Source: a virus. From it: DNA of 64,000 bases. The stretch lies in the IMG/VR virus record IMGVR_UViG_3300025154_000052, positions 1 through 64,000 of that record. One strand, 5' to 3'. The translations under genes and the position numbers were made by a program. How positions within the stretch are numbered: position 1 is the stretch's first letter; the number at the start of each line of letters is the position of its first letter. The notes below the pieces were generated by a model that did not search any database, had not been told where the DNA came from, and saw nothing but the letters and a program-made list of their open reading frames with translations. Of the stretch, positions 41,605-50,588 are shown one piece after another.

Positions 41605-42100
41605 CTTCACGCCACCCCTCCAGGAGAGCGGCCGGATATCCGATCGCATCTCGAAGTATTTCGACTGGCAACCCGAGTTGCGCTGTCACCGGCACCAGTT
41701 TTTCATCGTTCGCCTCATGCGGCGACCGGAGCCACTGGGAAACCGACCGCTGCGGCAGGCTGATGAGATCGGACAGCCGCTGTACCGATAAGTCGATGGC
41801 CGCCATCCGAACGCGGATACGGTCCTTCGTGTTCGCTTCGTGCCGGAGCCCTTCCTCGTAGTTCTCGAACAGGTAGTCGCCCAGATCAGGGCGGAACCAG
41901 TAGTCGAGGCTTGAGAGACCCAACACCGAAGTCAGCATCGACAGTCGCTGGAGTTCGGGAAACTGCCGTGACTTCATGGAGTGGTAGGCTTGAGGCGTGA
42001 AGCCCACCTCGCGGCAGAGCCAGGTGAAACTTCTATCGAGAGCCGCCAGCCGTATCGCCACCTTCTTGTGAAAGTGCTGGACGGGTTTTGGTTTTGCCAC
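41567..42100 (-). CDS. Tandem HTH repressor-like protein
   Basis: 177 residues from GTG 42100 (AAAGGGA upstream). Two HTH-like segments: RSFTWLCREVGFTPQAYHSM near the start, and LSVQRLSDLISLPQRSVSQW about 75 residues later. Such a pair suggests a repressor binding a dyad operator. An inverted repeat AACGCT...AGCGTT covers the -10 of its promoter, suggesting autoregulation. The 3' end overlaps the nuclease gene start by 38 bp. Confidence 0.7.
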   Translation of the reverse strand: MAKPKPVQHFHKKVAIRLAALDRSFTWLCREVGFTPQAYHSMKSRQFPELQRLSMLTSVLGLSSLDYWFRPDLGDYLFENYEEGLRHEANTKDRIRVRMAAIDLSVQRLSDLISLPQRSVSQWLRSPHEANDEKLVPVTAQLGLPVEILRDAIGYPAALLEGWREDEGSAETDNGES

Positions 42101-42134
42101 AGAAAATCCCTTTCTATATTGAACGTTACCGACT

Positions 42135-42169
42135 AACGCTAACATATCAGCGTTATTTTAAGGTGTCAA
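42135..42169 (-). promoter_or_regulatory. Promoter with operator palindrome for tandem-HTH gene
   Basis: Minus strand TTGACA (42169-42164), 17 bp, TATGTT (42146-42141). AACGCT-8-AGCGTT inverted repeat (42135-42154) spans the -10. The promoter begins inside the end of the SNF2 gene. Confidence 0.7.
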
Positions 42170-44033
42170 ATCGAGTGCTAAGGTGTTGTGCTATCTGCAC
42201 AATATCTGCTTGGGTGTTTCCGTCAGACGTCGCGCTGACAATGCCACGTTTGCGCTCGATCACATCCCATATGTCCTCGTAGATAGTGCCCTTCCCTACG
42301 AGATAGTAAGCCGTGACCGGGTGCGTCTGGCCGCTACGCCAGCTCCTATCTTCCGCCTGATCGTGGGCGGTGGATGTCCAGTCGAGATCAACGAATAACT
42401 CATTCGGCCCAGCAGTGATATTCAACGCCTCTCGGCCTGCTTTGAGCGAGATGACGATCATCTGCGCTGCCGGTTCGGCCTGGAAGCGCTGGACCTGAGC
42501 GAACCGTGTGGCCGGTGAGTCGTCCCCATGAACTCTCACAGAGATGTCACGAAAGCGCTCATATATCGCCTGCTGAACGTCTCTACTCAGAGCAAAGACC
42601 AGCAACTTTTGGCCCGACTCGAGGAAGTCGGTAATCCATTGGATAGCTACCGGAATCATCGCCTTTGAGGCCAGACTACGCAGCGTTCCAAGCCTGACAA
42701 GGGTCTCAGCCGGAGAAGGCTGCATCGACAGCCAGGATGCGGTTTCTTGCTCGGCTTTCCGGTATTCCTTGGGAAGATCGAGGTCGACCAGCACCTTAAC
42801 CCGGGTCTTCGGCGGAAGGTCCTTGAGCACATCGATCTTACGGCGTCGGATCATGCAGGTACTGCGTAGCACCTCGTTGAACTCGCGCAGATGTAGCGCT
42901 TCCGGGTCCGCGTCGGGATGGACCCATCCCCAGTTTGCTTGGTACGCCCCGCAATAGCGCTTCGTCATGGTGTGCCAGCCACCAACGTCATCCAACCGTC
43001 CAAGAATCTTCAGGATCGGAATCCACTCCTTCACCTGATTGTTGATCGGCGTGCCGGATAGGCCCAATCGGACACGAAGTTTAGCACCCAGGATCTTGAC
43101 CAGATCCATGATGGCGCTGGTGCGTTGGCTCCCCGGGTTGCCGAGATAATGAACCTCGTCAAGGACAAGCCCAGACAGTCCCTGTTGAATGAGGTTTTGA
43201 AGTATGGCCGATAGCGCGACTCGTCGCCCCTTCTTCTCGACTCGCCAGGGTTGTTCCTTTGTCGCCTCATTGAATGTGCGTCTGGCCGTTGGGCTGATAA
43301 TGCAGTTGCGCAGACGTCGCGCTGGACGGTCGTATCCACCGACTACGATACCGAGGGATTGAAGGAGCTCTCTCGCTTCACGTTGCGCCATGCCTTCGGG
43401 ATGGAAGATCGACGCAACATCCATCCAGCCATCGGCCAGCAGGTCGTAGTTGATCACGGTGATGTCGGCTGGAGTCGTATTCCCCTGTCCCGAGTTGATC
43501 ACGTTAACGCTTCTGTGAGGAAGCGCAATAGCCAACTCGTCAGCCCAGTTGTACTTTGCGCTGGCAGGACAGACGACCAGTGCTGGGTAGGCTTGAGCCA
43601 GTTCGACTGCTGCGATGGCTTGCAGAGTTTTCCCAACGCCCATCTCGTCAGCAATGATGACACGGAAGTCGGCCATCTGGCAGTAACAAACGCCGGCGCG
43701 CTGGTACGGCCTGAGTTTTCGGCGAAGTCCCGGGACATCAACTGATGCGTCAACGGCTCGAGAAGCCGCGAGCAACTTGCGCCCATTCCCTTCAAGCGAG
43801 ACAATCTTATCCATCGCTACCCGCTGACACAGGAAGTTGTGCTTCCTTCCGAGTAGCCGGACAGCGATGGCAGCAGATCTTGAAGTAGCAGGGACGGTCC
43901 AGATTCCACGGGACGGGTCGTATTCTCGGCCTGGCAAGTCATGCACGTCGGCTATTAATGCCTGACTGGGCGTGAAACCCACATGAAACGTGTCTGCCGA
44001 TTTGTCGTATCCAATCCATCTCTCTGGTGCCAA
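42153..44033 (-). CDS. SNF2-family helicase/ATPase (SMARCAL1-like)
   Basis: 626 residues from TTG 44033 (TTGGAGG 8 bases upstream); the TTG five codons earlier is part of the ribosome site. N-terminal ~95 residues have a HARP-like character (ADVHDLPGREYDPSRGIWTV). Helicase motifs: Walker A FRVIIADEMGVGKTLQAIAA near 127-146, LVLDEVHYLG (motif II, DEVH), LSGTPINN (III), FALSRDVQQA, ISLKAGREALNIT and QAEDRSWRSGQTHPV (VI). Fork remodelling or recombination role is inferred. A second SNF2 gene lies at 58.5 kb. Confidence 0.9.
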   Translation of the reverse strand: MAPERWIGYDKSADTFHVGFTPSQALIADVHDLPGREYDPSRGIWTVPATSRSAAIAVRLLGRKHNFLCQRVAMDKIVSLEGNGRKLLAASRAVDASVDVPGLRRKLRPYQRAGVCYCQMADFRVIIADEMGVGKTLQAIAAVELAQAYPALVVCPASAKYNWADELAIALPHRSVNVINSGQGNTTPADITVINYDLLADGWMDVASIFHPEGMAQREARELLQSLGIVVGGYDRPARRLRNCIISPTARRTFNEATKEQPWRVEKKGRRVALSAILQNLIQQGLSGLVLDEVHYLGNPGSQRTSAIMDLVKILGAKLRVRLGLSGTPINNQVKEWIPILKILGRLDDVGGWHTMTKRYCGAYQANWGWVHPDADPEALHLREFNEVLRSTCMIRRRKIDVLKDLPPKTRVKVLVDLDLPKEYRKAEQETASWLSMQPSPAETLVRLGTLRSLASKAMIPVAIQWITDFLESGQKLLVFALSRDVQQAIYERFRDISVRVHGDDSPATRFAQVQRFQAEPAAQMIVISLKAGREALNITAGPNELFVDLDWTSTAHDQAEDRSWRSGQTHPVTAYYLVGKGTIYEDIWDVIERKRGIVSATSDGNTQADIVQIAQHLSTRFDTLK

Positions 44034-44053
44034 TCGTGCTACCTCCAAATCTT

Positions 44054-44082
44054 AATCTAACTCCGGATGCACAAACTTTCAA
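44054..44082 (-). promoter_or_regulatory. Promoter of SNF2 gene
   Basis: Minus strand TTGAAA (44082-44077), 17 bp, TAGATT (44059-44054), about 20 bases before the SNF2 start. Confidence 0.55.
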
Positions 44083-44173
44083 CTGATTTTTTATTGATAC
44101 GAGACAACGGCGTGAATTTGCCCACATCGATCAAATAAGACACGATGGATCAATCAGTCATTTTGGAGGAGTC

Positions 44174-44860
44174 ATGGACGAGCAAGACAAAGATCTTGAA
44201 ACGCATAGCGGAACCGCCAGGTCATGGAATCGTCAGCCCGGGGAGACATCGAAAGCATGGGCGCTATTCAAGTTGTGGCTTCGAGATCCGAATCACAGTT
44301 TTACCACTGCGGCTCGTAAGTACCGTGAGATCAACGGGCTGAAAAATCCGCCAAAAAATCCATGGATCGGTTGGATGCAGGATGCCCGGCTGAAGTGGAA
44401 GTGGGAGAAAAGACTTGATGATTACGAGGCACACCTTGATCAGCAGCGGGCTGCACTCGAGGCTGAGCAGCAGCGCGCACAGGTAAACATGTGGTTCGGG
44501 CGTGATCCGGCGTGGAGGGAGGAGCGCTACAAGATGGCTGAAGCCCTCGTGGATCGAGTGAAACAGATGCTCGCTATCCCGCTGGTTGAGACAGTCAGTG
44601 AGACGACAGAGGCACTTCCGGATGGACGGACACTTAAGCGTGTGACCATCCTTAAACCGGTGCACTGGCGGCATTCGGACATCCCCAGTTTTCTGGCCGT
44701 GGCAGATAAACTGGCGGCGCTGGCACTTGGCAAACCGACCGACCATACCAAGGTGGAGACCAACAACTACGCTGAAATGTCAGAAGACGAACTCGATAGA
44801 CTCATGGAGAAAAAGATCCTTGAACTCAAGGGTCTCACCGTCCCAGACATGGTCCAGTAG
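44174..44860 (+). CDS. Putative terminase small subunit
   Basis: 228 residues with GGAGGAG before ATG 44174. The N-terminal half carries KAWALFKLWLRDPNHSFTTA, WMQDARLKWKWEKRLDDYEA, a pattern seen in phage small terminases (HTH followed by W..R..AYD). The middle (LVDRVKQMLAIPLVETVSET) and C-terminus are helical. First gene of the rightward early cluster, far from the head genes, so the large subunit would lie outside the window. Assignment is tentative. Confidence 0.45.
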   Translation: MDEQDKDLETHSGTARSWNRQPGETSKAWALFKLWLRDPNHSFTTAARKYREINGLKNPPKNPWIGWMQDARLKWKWEKRLDDYEAHLDQQRAALEAEQQRAQVNMWFGRDPAWREERYKMAEALVDRVKQMLAIPLVETVSETTEALPDGRTLKRVTILKPVHWRHSDIPSFLAVADKLAALALGKPTDHTKVETNNYAEMSEDELDRLMEKKILELKGLTVPDMVQ

Positions 44861-44959
44861 CTTCCGACCGCGAAACATTAAAATAGCCGTTGACTCTGGT
44901 GCAATTCCGGGCTACGATCTCCTCTGCGGTACTGGCGTGAACGCTGACAGGAGATACGC

Positions 44960-46582
44960 ATGCCCGGAATGGAAGCGGTACGGAGTCTTTTTGGTCGGTT
45001 GGATAAACCGGCAGTAGCCGTGGGGTTCTGCGGAATCGGCGGAGCATGCAAGGGCATTCAGGACGCCCTTGGTGTGGCCCCGCTGGTTGCCGTGAATCAC
45101 AGCCGGGCGGCCATCGCTGCCCATGCAGCCAACTTTCCGGACACGATCCACATTCAGGAGGACATCTTACAAGTTGCCCCGCTTCGCGTGACCCGTGGCC
45201 GCAAGGTAAAGTACGGCTGGCTTTCCCCGGATTGCACTCATCATAGCCGGGCCAAGGGAGCAAAACCGCTCGATTCTGGGCGCCGCTCGCTTGCCAACGT
45301 AGCCATTGACTGGGTTAGAGACCTCGGGCTCGACGTACTTTTCCTCGAGAACGTTCCGGAGTTTCGGCAGTGGGGGCCGTTGTATCCGGACGATCATCCG
45401 GACCCGGCGTTAAGGGGACGGCCGATCAAGGAGCGCGCCGGCGAAGACTTCCGCCGATGGTGCGGTGAACTCGAGGCGCTCGGCGGCCATGTGGAGTGGC
45501 GGGTTCTCCGGGCGTGCGACTACGGTGCTCCGACCAGCCGAGAGCGCCTCTATATCGTGGTGCGCTTCGACGGGATTCCCTTCCGATGGCCAGAGCCGAC
45601 GCACGGACCCGGTAGAGTATACCCATGGCGCACCGCTGCATCCTGCATTGACTGGTCGATTCCGGAGCTCAGTATCTTCGCCTCTCCGGAAGAGGCACGG
45701 GCCTGGGCGAAGGCAGTTGGCGCCGATGGCGTGCCCAAGAGGCCGCTTGCCGATGCGACCCTGCGCCGGGTGGCTACGGGGCTGGTGCGGTTCGTGATCG
45801 AGAGTCCACGGCCGTATATCATCCCTTTGAGGGGCACATCTCTGAGTCACCGATCGGCTCATAGTATTGATGTCCCTTTATCCACCGTGACTGCCGGCGG
45901 GACTCATCACGGACTCGTTTCCCCGCTACTCATCAACACGCGGAACGGCGAGCGGATCGGCCAGGCTCCCCGGGTGTACGACATTCAACAGCCATACCCA
46001 ACCGTAACCGCTCAGGGCAGTCAGGGTGCGCTTGTGACCGCCCACCTGACGAGTTTCTATGGCCAGTCAAAAGGGTCGTCTCTCGATGCTCCGTGCCCGT
46101 CGCCGATGGCGAACGTGAACCACGAAGCGCTTGTGACCGCCTGGCTCGCCAAACATTACACGGGCGTCGTCGGCTCGAGCCTGACCGACCCGCTCGGCAC
46201 CGTGACCGGGATCGACCATCACAGCCTCTGCCAGGCCCACCTTGCCCCGGCAGAGATCGCAGGCGCCCGCCGTGTGGCGTCATTCCTATGCACCTACTAC
46301 GGCCAGTCGATCGGCCAGGACCTGCGCGAGCCGATGGCTACCGTCACCGGGCATGACCGGTTCGGGCTTGTGACCGTCGACATCCGTGGGGAGCCGTGGG
46401 TGGTTTATGACGTGTCCTTACGGATGCTCCAGCCGCGAGAGTTGGCAAGGGCGATGGGCTTTCTGGACACCTACAAACTCATCGGCACCAAAGCGGAGCA
46501 AGTGGCAGGGATCGGGAATGCGGTCAGCCCTATCATGGCAGAAGCGCTGGTGCGATCTCACCTGGGCCTGACTGTACAGTGA
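44960..46582 (+). CDS. DNA (cytosine-5) methyltransferase
   Basis: 540 residues. Motif I VGFCGIGGACKGI, motif IV with the phage-type SPDCTHHSRAKG (Cys nucleophile), motif VI LFLENVPEF, motif VIII APTSRERLYIVVRF, motif X QVAGIGNAVSPIMAEALV. Longer than typical because a ~200-residue region in the target-recognition part contains repeats of the type ...STVTAGGTHHGLVSPLL, PTVTAQGSQGALVTAHL, GTVTGIDHHSLCQAHL and ATVTGHDRFGLVTVDI. Methylates C5, probably protecting the phage genome from restriction. An HNH gene follows after 8 bp. Confidence 0.92.
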   Translation: MPGMEAVRSLFGRLDKPAVAVGFCGIGGACKGIQDALGVAPLVAVNHSRAAIAAHAANFPDTIHIQEDILQVAPLRVTRGRKVKYGWLSPDCTHHSRAKGAKPLDSGRRSLANVAIDWVRDLGLDVLFLENVPEFRQWGPLYPDDHPDPALRGRPIKERAGEDFRRWCGELEALGGHVEWRVLRACDYGAPTSRERLYIVVRFDGIPFRWPEPTHGPGRVYPWRTAASCIDWSIPELSIFASPEEARAWAKAVGADGVPKRPLADATLRRVATGLVRFVIESPRPYIIPLRGTSLSHRSAHSIDVPLSTVTAGGTHHGLVSPLLINTRNGERIGQAPRVYDIQQPYPTVTAQGSQGALVTAHLTSFYGQSKGSSLDAPCPSPMANVNHEALVTAWLAKHYTGVVGSSLTDPLGTVTGIDHHSLCQAHLAPAEIAGARRVASFLCTYYGQSIGQDLREPMATVTGHDRFGLVTVDIRGEPWVVYDVSLRMLQPRELARAMGFLDTYKLIGTKAEQVAGIGNAVSPIMAEALVRSHLGLTVQ

Positions 46583-46589
46583 GGATGCA

Positions 46590-47114
46590 ATGGCGAATCG
46601 AAAGCGGACCACTTCACGCGAGCAGAAACCATGTCTCCATTGCGGAACGATGTTCGAACGCAAGCCGAACGTGGGCATGCCAGTGTTCAACAAGCAGAGG
46701 TTTTGTAGCCCACGATGTGGACGACTATGGAACGAAGCACAGAAGCCTCCGCTGGAGCAGCGAGAGCGAAAGTGCAGCACACGGTACTTTAAGACTAAGG
46801 TTGCTGGTAGGACTATCAACGTGCACCGCTACGTGATGGAACAGAAACTGGGCCGGAATTTGAAACCGGATGAAATTGTCCACCACGTCAACGGGGACAA
46901 GCACGACAACAGTCCGGAGAATCTCGAACTGACCACTGCAAAAGATCATTCTCATCACCATAATCAGAAGCACCCGTTGACATCAACCTGCACGGTTTGC
47001 GGGAATGAGTTCACGCCATCTCCGACGAAGCGAGCCAGGGCGAAGACCTGTAGCCCGGCGTGCAGGGGCAAGGCCATTGGTAGAGCACAGTCTGCCCGCT
47101 GGAGTGCCGAATGA
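46590..47114 (+). CDS. HNH endonuclease with zinc fingers
   Basis: 174 residues. CLHCGTMF...CSPRCGR zinc finger, then HNH core VHRYVMEQKLGRNLKPDEIV HHVNGDKHDNSPENLEL, then a second finger CTVCGNEF...CSPACRG. This is the common phage HNH_3-type homing endonuclease layout. Free-standing, immediately downstream of the methyltransferase, a possible invading mobile gene. Confidence 0.9.
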   Translation: MANRKRTTSREQKPCLHCGTMFERKPNVGMPVFNKQRFCSPRCGRLWNEAQKPPLEQRERKCSTRYFKTKVAGRTINVHRYVMEQKLGRNLKPDEIVHHVNGDKHDNSPENLELTTAKDHSHHHNQKHPLTSTCTVCGNEFTPSPTKRARAKTCSPACRGKAIGRAQSARWSAE

Positions 47115-47152
47115 AACAACTTGGATTGGTTCAGGAAGATAAGTTCTAAGGG

Positions 47153-47290
47153 GTGGAAGCCCTAAAGGTGCGATGTCTTTGCGGGTCAATAGCCAGTAAT
47201 GAGGTCTGGGTACGAGACGGAACCTTTATCGACTGGACGGAGCACCGTGTGATGCCGGTGTCGTGCGATCAGGCTAACGGATGTGCCTGA
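47153..47290 (+). CDS. Small Cys-containing protein
   Basis: 45 residues from GTG 47153 (or GTG 47168). RCLCGSIASNEVWVRDGTF ... VMPVSCDQANGC, four or five Cys suggesting a zinc knuckle. It fills the gap between the HNH gene and the next gene. Start and coding status are uncertain. Confidence 0.4.
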   Translation: MEALKVRCLCGSIASNEVWVRDGTFIDWTEHRVMPVSCDQANGCA

Positions 47291-47319
47291 GTTGAATAAC
47301 TTCCAATGGGAGATCGAGC

Positions 47320-47832
47320 ATGAAGGTTGAACGTTCGACCGTCACAAAGTTGACGATCAAAAACATCCCGCATTTGGATCCGGTGAGTGTCATCCTTGAA
47401 GACATCGGACTACGGCAGGGCAAGGTCATCATCGAGTGCTTCGGGGAGTCGTGGACAGCCAATTGGGGTGGTATAGGAGCCAGGACAGTGCAGCAGTTTT
47501 TCGCGTCCTGCTCGTCTGGCTACCTTGTGGGCTGTCTCGATCGTGGGTGTTCTGCCATCATCACTGACAAAAGCCGGCTCCAGGATTGGCTGAAGGAGAC
47601 GGTTCTGCAGCGACGTCGAGATGGTGATTTCACCCGTCAACAAGCGCGGGAGTTGTGGGACGAGGTCAATGACCGTCGTCCAGATGATGTGGATCACTAT
47701 GACGATCTGATCGAGTCGGTCGTTGGCCCCGAGTGGTGGCATTGCCTGCCACAGTGCGAGAACCCACGATACGTATATCTGACACGCATCGTCAAGGCGG
47801 TACAGGAGGCGATGAATGCGAAAACTGTTTGA
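47320..47832 (+). CDS. Conserved-type phage hypothetical protein
   Basis: 170 residues, GGGAG before ATG 47320. The segment GKVIIECFGESWTANWGGIG, then FFASCSSGYLVGCLDRG resembles a hypothetical protein common in phage accessory regions. Second half is helical and acidic, ending in EWWHCLPQCENPRYVYLTRI. Function unknown. Overlaps the next gene by 17 bp. Confidence 0.65.
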   Translation: MKVERSTVTKLTIKNIPHLDPVSVILEDIGLRQGKVIIECFGESWTANWGGIGARTVQQFFASCSSGYLVGCLDRGCSAIITDKSRLQDWLKETVLQRRRDGDFTRQQARELWDEVNDRRPDDVDHYDDLIESVVGPEWWHCLPQCENPRYVYLTRIVKAVQEAMNAKTV

Positions 47833-48250
47833 TGTGTGCCGCCATGGTGTCGGTGCTGATTTTGATAATCGTGAGGTGAGTATGAGTCTGATCGAAACAT
47901 GGGAAGCCCGGACACGCGACCCAATGACGTCCGTCGAAGAGCGGCAGCAGGTCACGCGCTGCATTGACGACCTCGAGGATGCCACTACGCCCCGCGCCCC
48001 GCGTCCGGAGTGGTTTGAGCAGTGGGATGCGTGGTGGTTTAAGGACATAGGGGTGCTCCTCGATGTTGAATACGATCGGAACGGCATATCCGGAGGCACG
48101 CGGGAGAGTTGGATCTATGGGACATGGGACGATGGCGCCCGGGTTGGATTTCCTGCTGACAGGTGCACAGCCTGCATCCCCGTTCGTCGTCCGCCAGATC
48201 CCCCGGCGATGGACGTCGGTTGGGGCGTGGTTGGAGGGGTGAGATGCTGA
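47816..48250 (+). CDS. Hypothetical protein
   Basis: 144 residues; ATG 47816 is preceded by AGGAGG with 6-base spacing, which decides it over the later ATG 47882. Acidic, Trp-rich middle (EWFEQWDAWWFKDIGVLLDV). Overlaps both neighbours. Function unknown. Confidence 0.55.
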   Translation: MRKLFDVCRHGVGADFDNREVSMSLIETWEARTRDPMTSVEERQQVTRCIDDLEDATTPRAPRPEWFEQWDAWWFKDIGVLLDVEYDRNGISGGTRESWIYGTWDDGARVGFPADRCTACIPVRRPPDPPAMDVGWGVVGGVRC

Positions 48251-48618
48251 CGACGGCTCATGCGCAGATCGGCACCATGTACCGGCTACCGCCCTCTCGA
48301 CTCGAACGCATCGAGTCGGAGGTAGAGGTTTTTCTGTCGCGGTTTTCAAGCGTCGTTGCGGCTGTGAAAGACACTGGAGGAATGGGGTTGTGTGAGTTCT
48401 ACTCACGCTCGCTGGCCGCATGGCTCAGGCATCGCGGTCACTCTGCATACGTAGCATGGGTGACGCGTGAGCAGGTGTCATATCCGTATGATGTCGCGGT
48501 GAACGGTGATCCAGAAGTAGACCACTACATCACTGTAGTTGGTGATGTACGAATAGATTTGACCGCACGCCAGTTTGATAGCCTCGCCCCGTTTCCGATG
48601 GTTTGGAGGACAAGATGA
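48244..48618 (+). CDS. Transglutaminase/papain-like small protein
   Basis: 124 residues from ATG 48244 (GGAGG 6 bases upstream). GLCEFYSRSLAAWLRHRGHS (candidate nucleophile Cys), VDHYITVVGDVRIDLTARQF (candidate His and Asp) fit the Cys-His-Asp pattern of transglutaminase-like or NAT-like papain folds, with the typical spacing of a small domain. Activity is not certain. Lies in the small-gene accessory cluster. Confidence 0.55.
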   Translation: MLTTAHAQIGTMYRLPPSRLERIESEVEVFLSRFSSVVAAVKDTGGMGLCEFYSRSLAAWLRHRGHSAYVAWVTREQVSYPYDVAVNGDPEVDHYITVVGDVRIDLTARQFDSLAPFPMVWRTR

Positions 48619-48938
48619 AAACACACATCGGCCCGTTTCCGCCCAATGACGGCAAGGAATGGGATTACCAGTGCGCCAGGTGCGGATCTACTGCTGACTT
48701 CCTCGAGTGCGAGGCGTGCGGAGGGGAGGGCGTATCTGGTCACGACTGCGGAGAGGATTGTTGCTGTTGCGAGGACCCTGAGGACAACATCCGTTGCGAC
48801 ATCTGCAACGGTGCATGCGGTTGGTATGTCTGTCTATCCACTGAGGAATGGTGCGAGCAGAATCCGTATACCGATCCACCCCGGGGGCGAGGGCAGATCG
48901 AGTGGTTTTGTCTGGCAGAGGAGGATAGCTACGAATGA
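48615..48938 (+). CDS. Cys-rich zinc-binding protein
   Basis: 107 residues from ATG 48615 (GGAGG 5 bases upstream, ATGA overlap). CARCGSTADFLECEACGGEG then C..CCCC..C...CDIC...C...C: a CxxC/CxxCxGxG-like pattern reminiscent of the DnaJ zinc domain. Function unknown. Confidence 0.6.
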   Translation: MKTHIGPFPPNDGKEWDYQCARCGSTADFLECEACGGEGVSGHDCGEDCCCCEDPEDNIRCDICNGACGWYVCLSTEEWCEQNPYTDPPRGRGQIEWFCLAEEDSYE

Positions 48939-49420
48939 AACACCTTCGAGACATGACCCCATGCGACCTATCGGAACTCGCCACACTCGACCCGGAGACC
49001 CCGGACGGGCGGGCGACGTTTAACCGCCTGGCGCATGAGATGAGGGGGCTACCGGACGCCGTTGTATGCCCAGAGTGCTTGGGCGTCGATTGGGATGAGC
49101 ACGAGGTGGAGTGGGACGATGGGTCAACCTCATGGCGCGATGCGTGTAGTTGCGCCCGGAATGAGGTAGGAGGCTACATCGTCGCCCCGATCCTCGACCT
49201 CTGCCACCCGGGTCCCTTCGACCCAGAGCCCGTCGTGGCAGCGGTGAGGGCGTGGACGGGGATGGACCTTCATCTCGAGATCGAGATCAACGGTCACGGA
49301 TACACCTTTGCGCGGTTTGTCAACGTCAGTGAGTCCGACTGGCAGACATCTCGCCACATGGCCCACGCCTGCATCTACGCGGGCATCATCGCCTGCGTGG
49401 TTTACGGGAGGGTGGGATGA
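48935..49420 (+). CDS. Hypothetical zinc-binding protein
   Basis: 161 residues, ATGA overlap on both sides. VCPECLGVDWDEHEVEWDDG ... DACSCARNE suggests one zinc site in the middle. Rest unrecognised. Confidence 0.5.
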   Translation: MKHLRDMTPCDLSELATLDPETPDGRATFNRLAHEMRGLPDAVVCPECLGVDWDEHEVEWDDGSTSWRDACSCARNEVGGYIVAPILDLCHPGPFDPEPVVAAVRAWTGMDLHLEIEINGHGYTFARFVNVSESDWQTSRHMAHACIYAGIIACVVYGRVG

Positions 49421-49776
49421 AGCCCGACACATGTAAGCACTTCACCGGCGTTCAGCATGACCGATGTGAGAGCGGTATTCGGTATCAGGAAGTGAGAGAC
49501 TCGAGCGGACCCGGTGCCTACCGGTGGCCATGCCTTCCGCCACATACGCCGGGCACGACATGTCAGACGACGTGTACCGCTCGGGAGTATCTGACACAAG
49601 CAGAGGTGTCCGCCTTCGACACGCAGGTTGAAGCGGCTGTCACTGCGGCGCTTTCCGCACTCGCGGACGGTAAGTGCCCGCACTGCGGCAACCCAATCGA
49701 GAGTAAGCAGCAAGTCGGACCGTGTGTCTATGCCCGTCCCTGCGGACACCGGATACGCCAGGGGACGGCGGCGTGA
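49417..49776 (+). CDS. Hypothetical Cys-rich protein
   Basis: 119 residues. Cysteines at CKHF, C, C, CQTTC near the middle, and CPHCG...C...C at the end fit metal binding. ATGA overlap with the preceding gene, GTGA with the next. No family recognised. Confidence 0.5.
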   Translation: MKPDTCKHFTGVQHDRCESGIRYQEVRDSSGPGAYRWPCLPPHTPGTTCQTTCTAREYLTQAEVSAFDTQVEAAVTAALSALADGKCPHCGNPIESKQQVGPCVYARPCGHRIRQGTAA

Positions 49777-49967
49777 AGATCCAACCCTGCCGTCACTGCA
49801 ACCACAAGCCCACGTTGCAGAAAGTCGCTGGTCCGTCAGCCTCCGGGCTCTGGTACACCTACGTCTGCCGGTGCGGAGCGACACCGGACGTGTACGACGG
49901 TACCCGGCTCGAAGCGATCGAGCGGTGGAATGCCACGCATGGAGAAAGGAGTGGAGCGAATGACTGA
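49773..49967 (+). CDS. Lar-like zinc-ribbon protein
   Basis: 64 residues from GTG 49773. CRHCNHKPTLQKV and YVCRCGATPDVYDGTRLEAI followed by ERWNA match the Lar/zinc-ribbon family of small phage proteins (restriction alleviation family). A role in counter-restriction is a family-level inference only. Confidence 0.65.
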   Translation: MKIQPCRHCNHKPTLQKVAGPSASGLWYTYVCRCGATPDVYDGTRLEAIERWNATHGERSGAND

Positions 49968-50253
49968 ATTCAGCAGCCGAGACCTGATCGACGCCCTGCG
50001 TCGTCTTCGTGACGTCAACGACCACGTCATGATCTACGTCGGACCCATCAGCGTAAACGTCCACCTGTACCCGTGGCGCGGTTGCCTGTCGTCGCTGTCG
50101 GTAGGTCCTCTCAGTGTCTGGTTCTGGCGTATTCACGAGCCCGGACGCAGACTCAAGTGGTGGTGGGAAGGGAAGGAGTTGAACGTTCAGGTCCGTTCAT
50201 GCCGGTTTGACAACGTCAGCCGCTGCGCGGCGCGCGCGGGGAGGGGGAGATGA
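49960..50253 (+). CDS. Small hypothetical protein
   Basis: 97 residues from ATG 49960, AAGGAG upstream. Tryptophan-rich beta middle (VMIYVGPISVNVHLYPWRGC, LSVWFWRIHEPGRR). Overlaps both neighbours. Function unknown. Confidence 0.5.
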   Translation: MTEFSSRDLIDALRRLRDVNDHVMIYVGPISVNVHLYPWRGCLSSLSVGPLSVWFWRIHEPGRRLKWWWEGKELNVQVRSCRFDNVSRCAARAGRGR

Positions 50254-50588
50254 AACCGCCCAGCCCGGCTGCAGCATACGCCATCCTATACCCGCAGTTG
50301 GCCGAGATCGCACGCCATCATGGGTACACACTGGCTATCCACGGGTCGATGACTCGAGATCTGGATCTGATCGCTGTCCCGTGGGTGGACGACGCAGGCG
50401 ACCCGCAGGCGCTGGTTGCTGCCCTGACGGCCGAGATCGGCGGGTACGTGATCGGCAACACCAGGACAGCGGGTACAATTCCCCATCGAATTAAGCCCCA
50501 TGGACGCCGCGCATGGACGATCCACTGGGAGGCGAGTGGCGAGCACTACATCGACCTGAGTGTGATGCCCAGGTTGGAGGTGAGATGA
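50250..50588 (+). CDS. Nucleotidyltransferase-fold protein
   Basis: 112 residues. AIHGSMTRDLDLIAVPW carries the GS...DxD nucleotidyltransferase pattern. The rest (RRAWTIHWEASGEHYIDLSV) completes the fold with a third acidic candidate (IDLS). One of three such proteins in this window. Substrate unknown. Confidence 0.65.
   Translation: MKPPSPAAAYAILYPQLAEIARHHGYTLAIHGSMTRDLDLIAVPWVDDAGDPQALVAALTAEIGGYVIGNTRTAGTIPHRIKPHGRRAWTIHWEASGEHYIDLSVMPRLEVR

Noticed and set aside
47111-47149. 12-codon frame MKQLGLVQEDKF after the HNH gene
   Set aside because: Too short to support without expression data, though it has an ATGA overlap.
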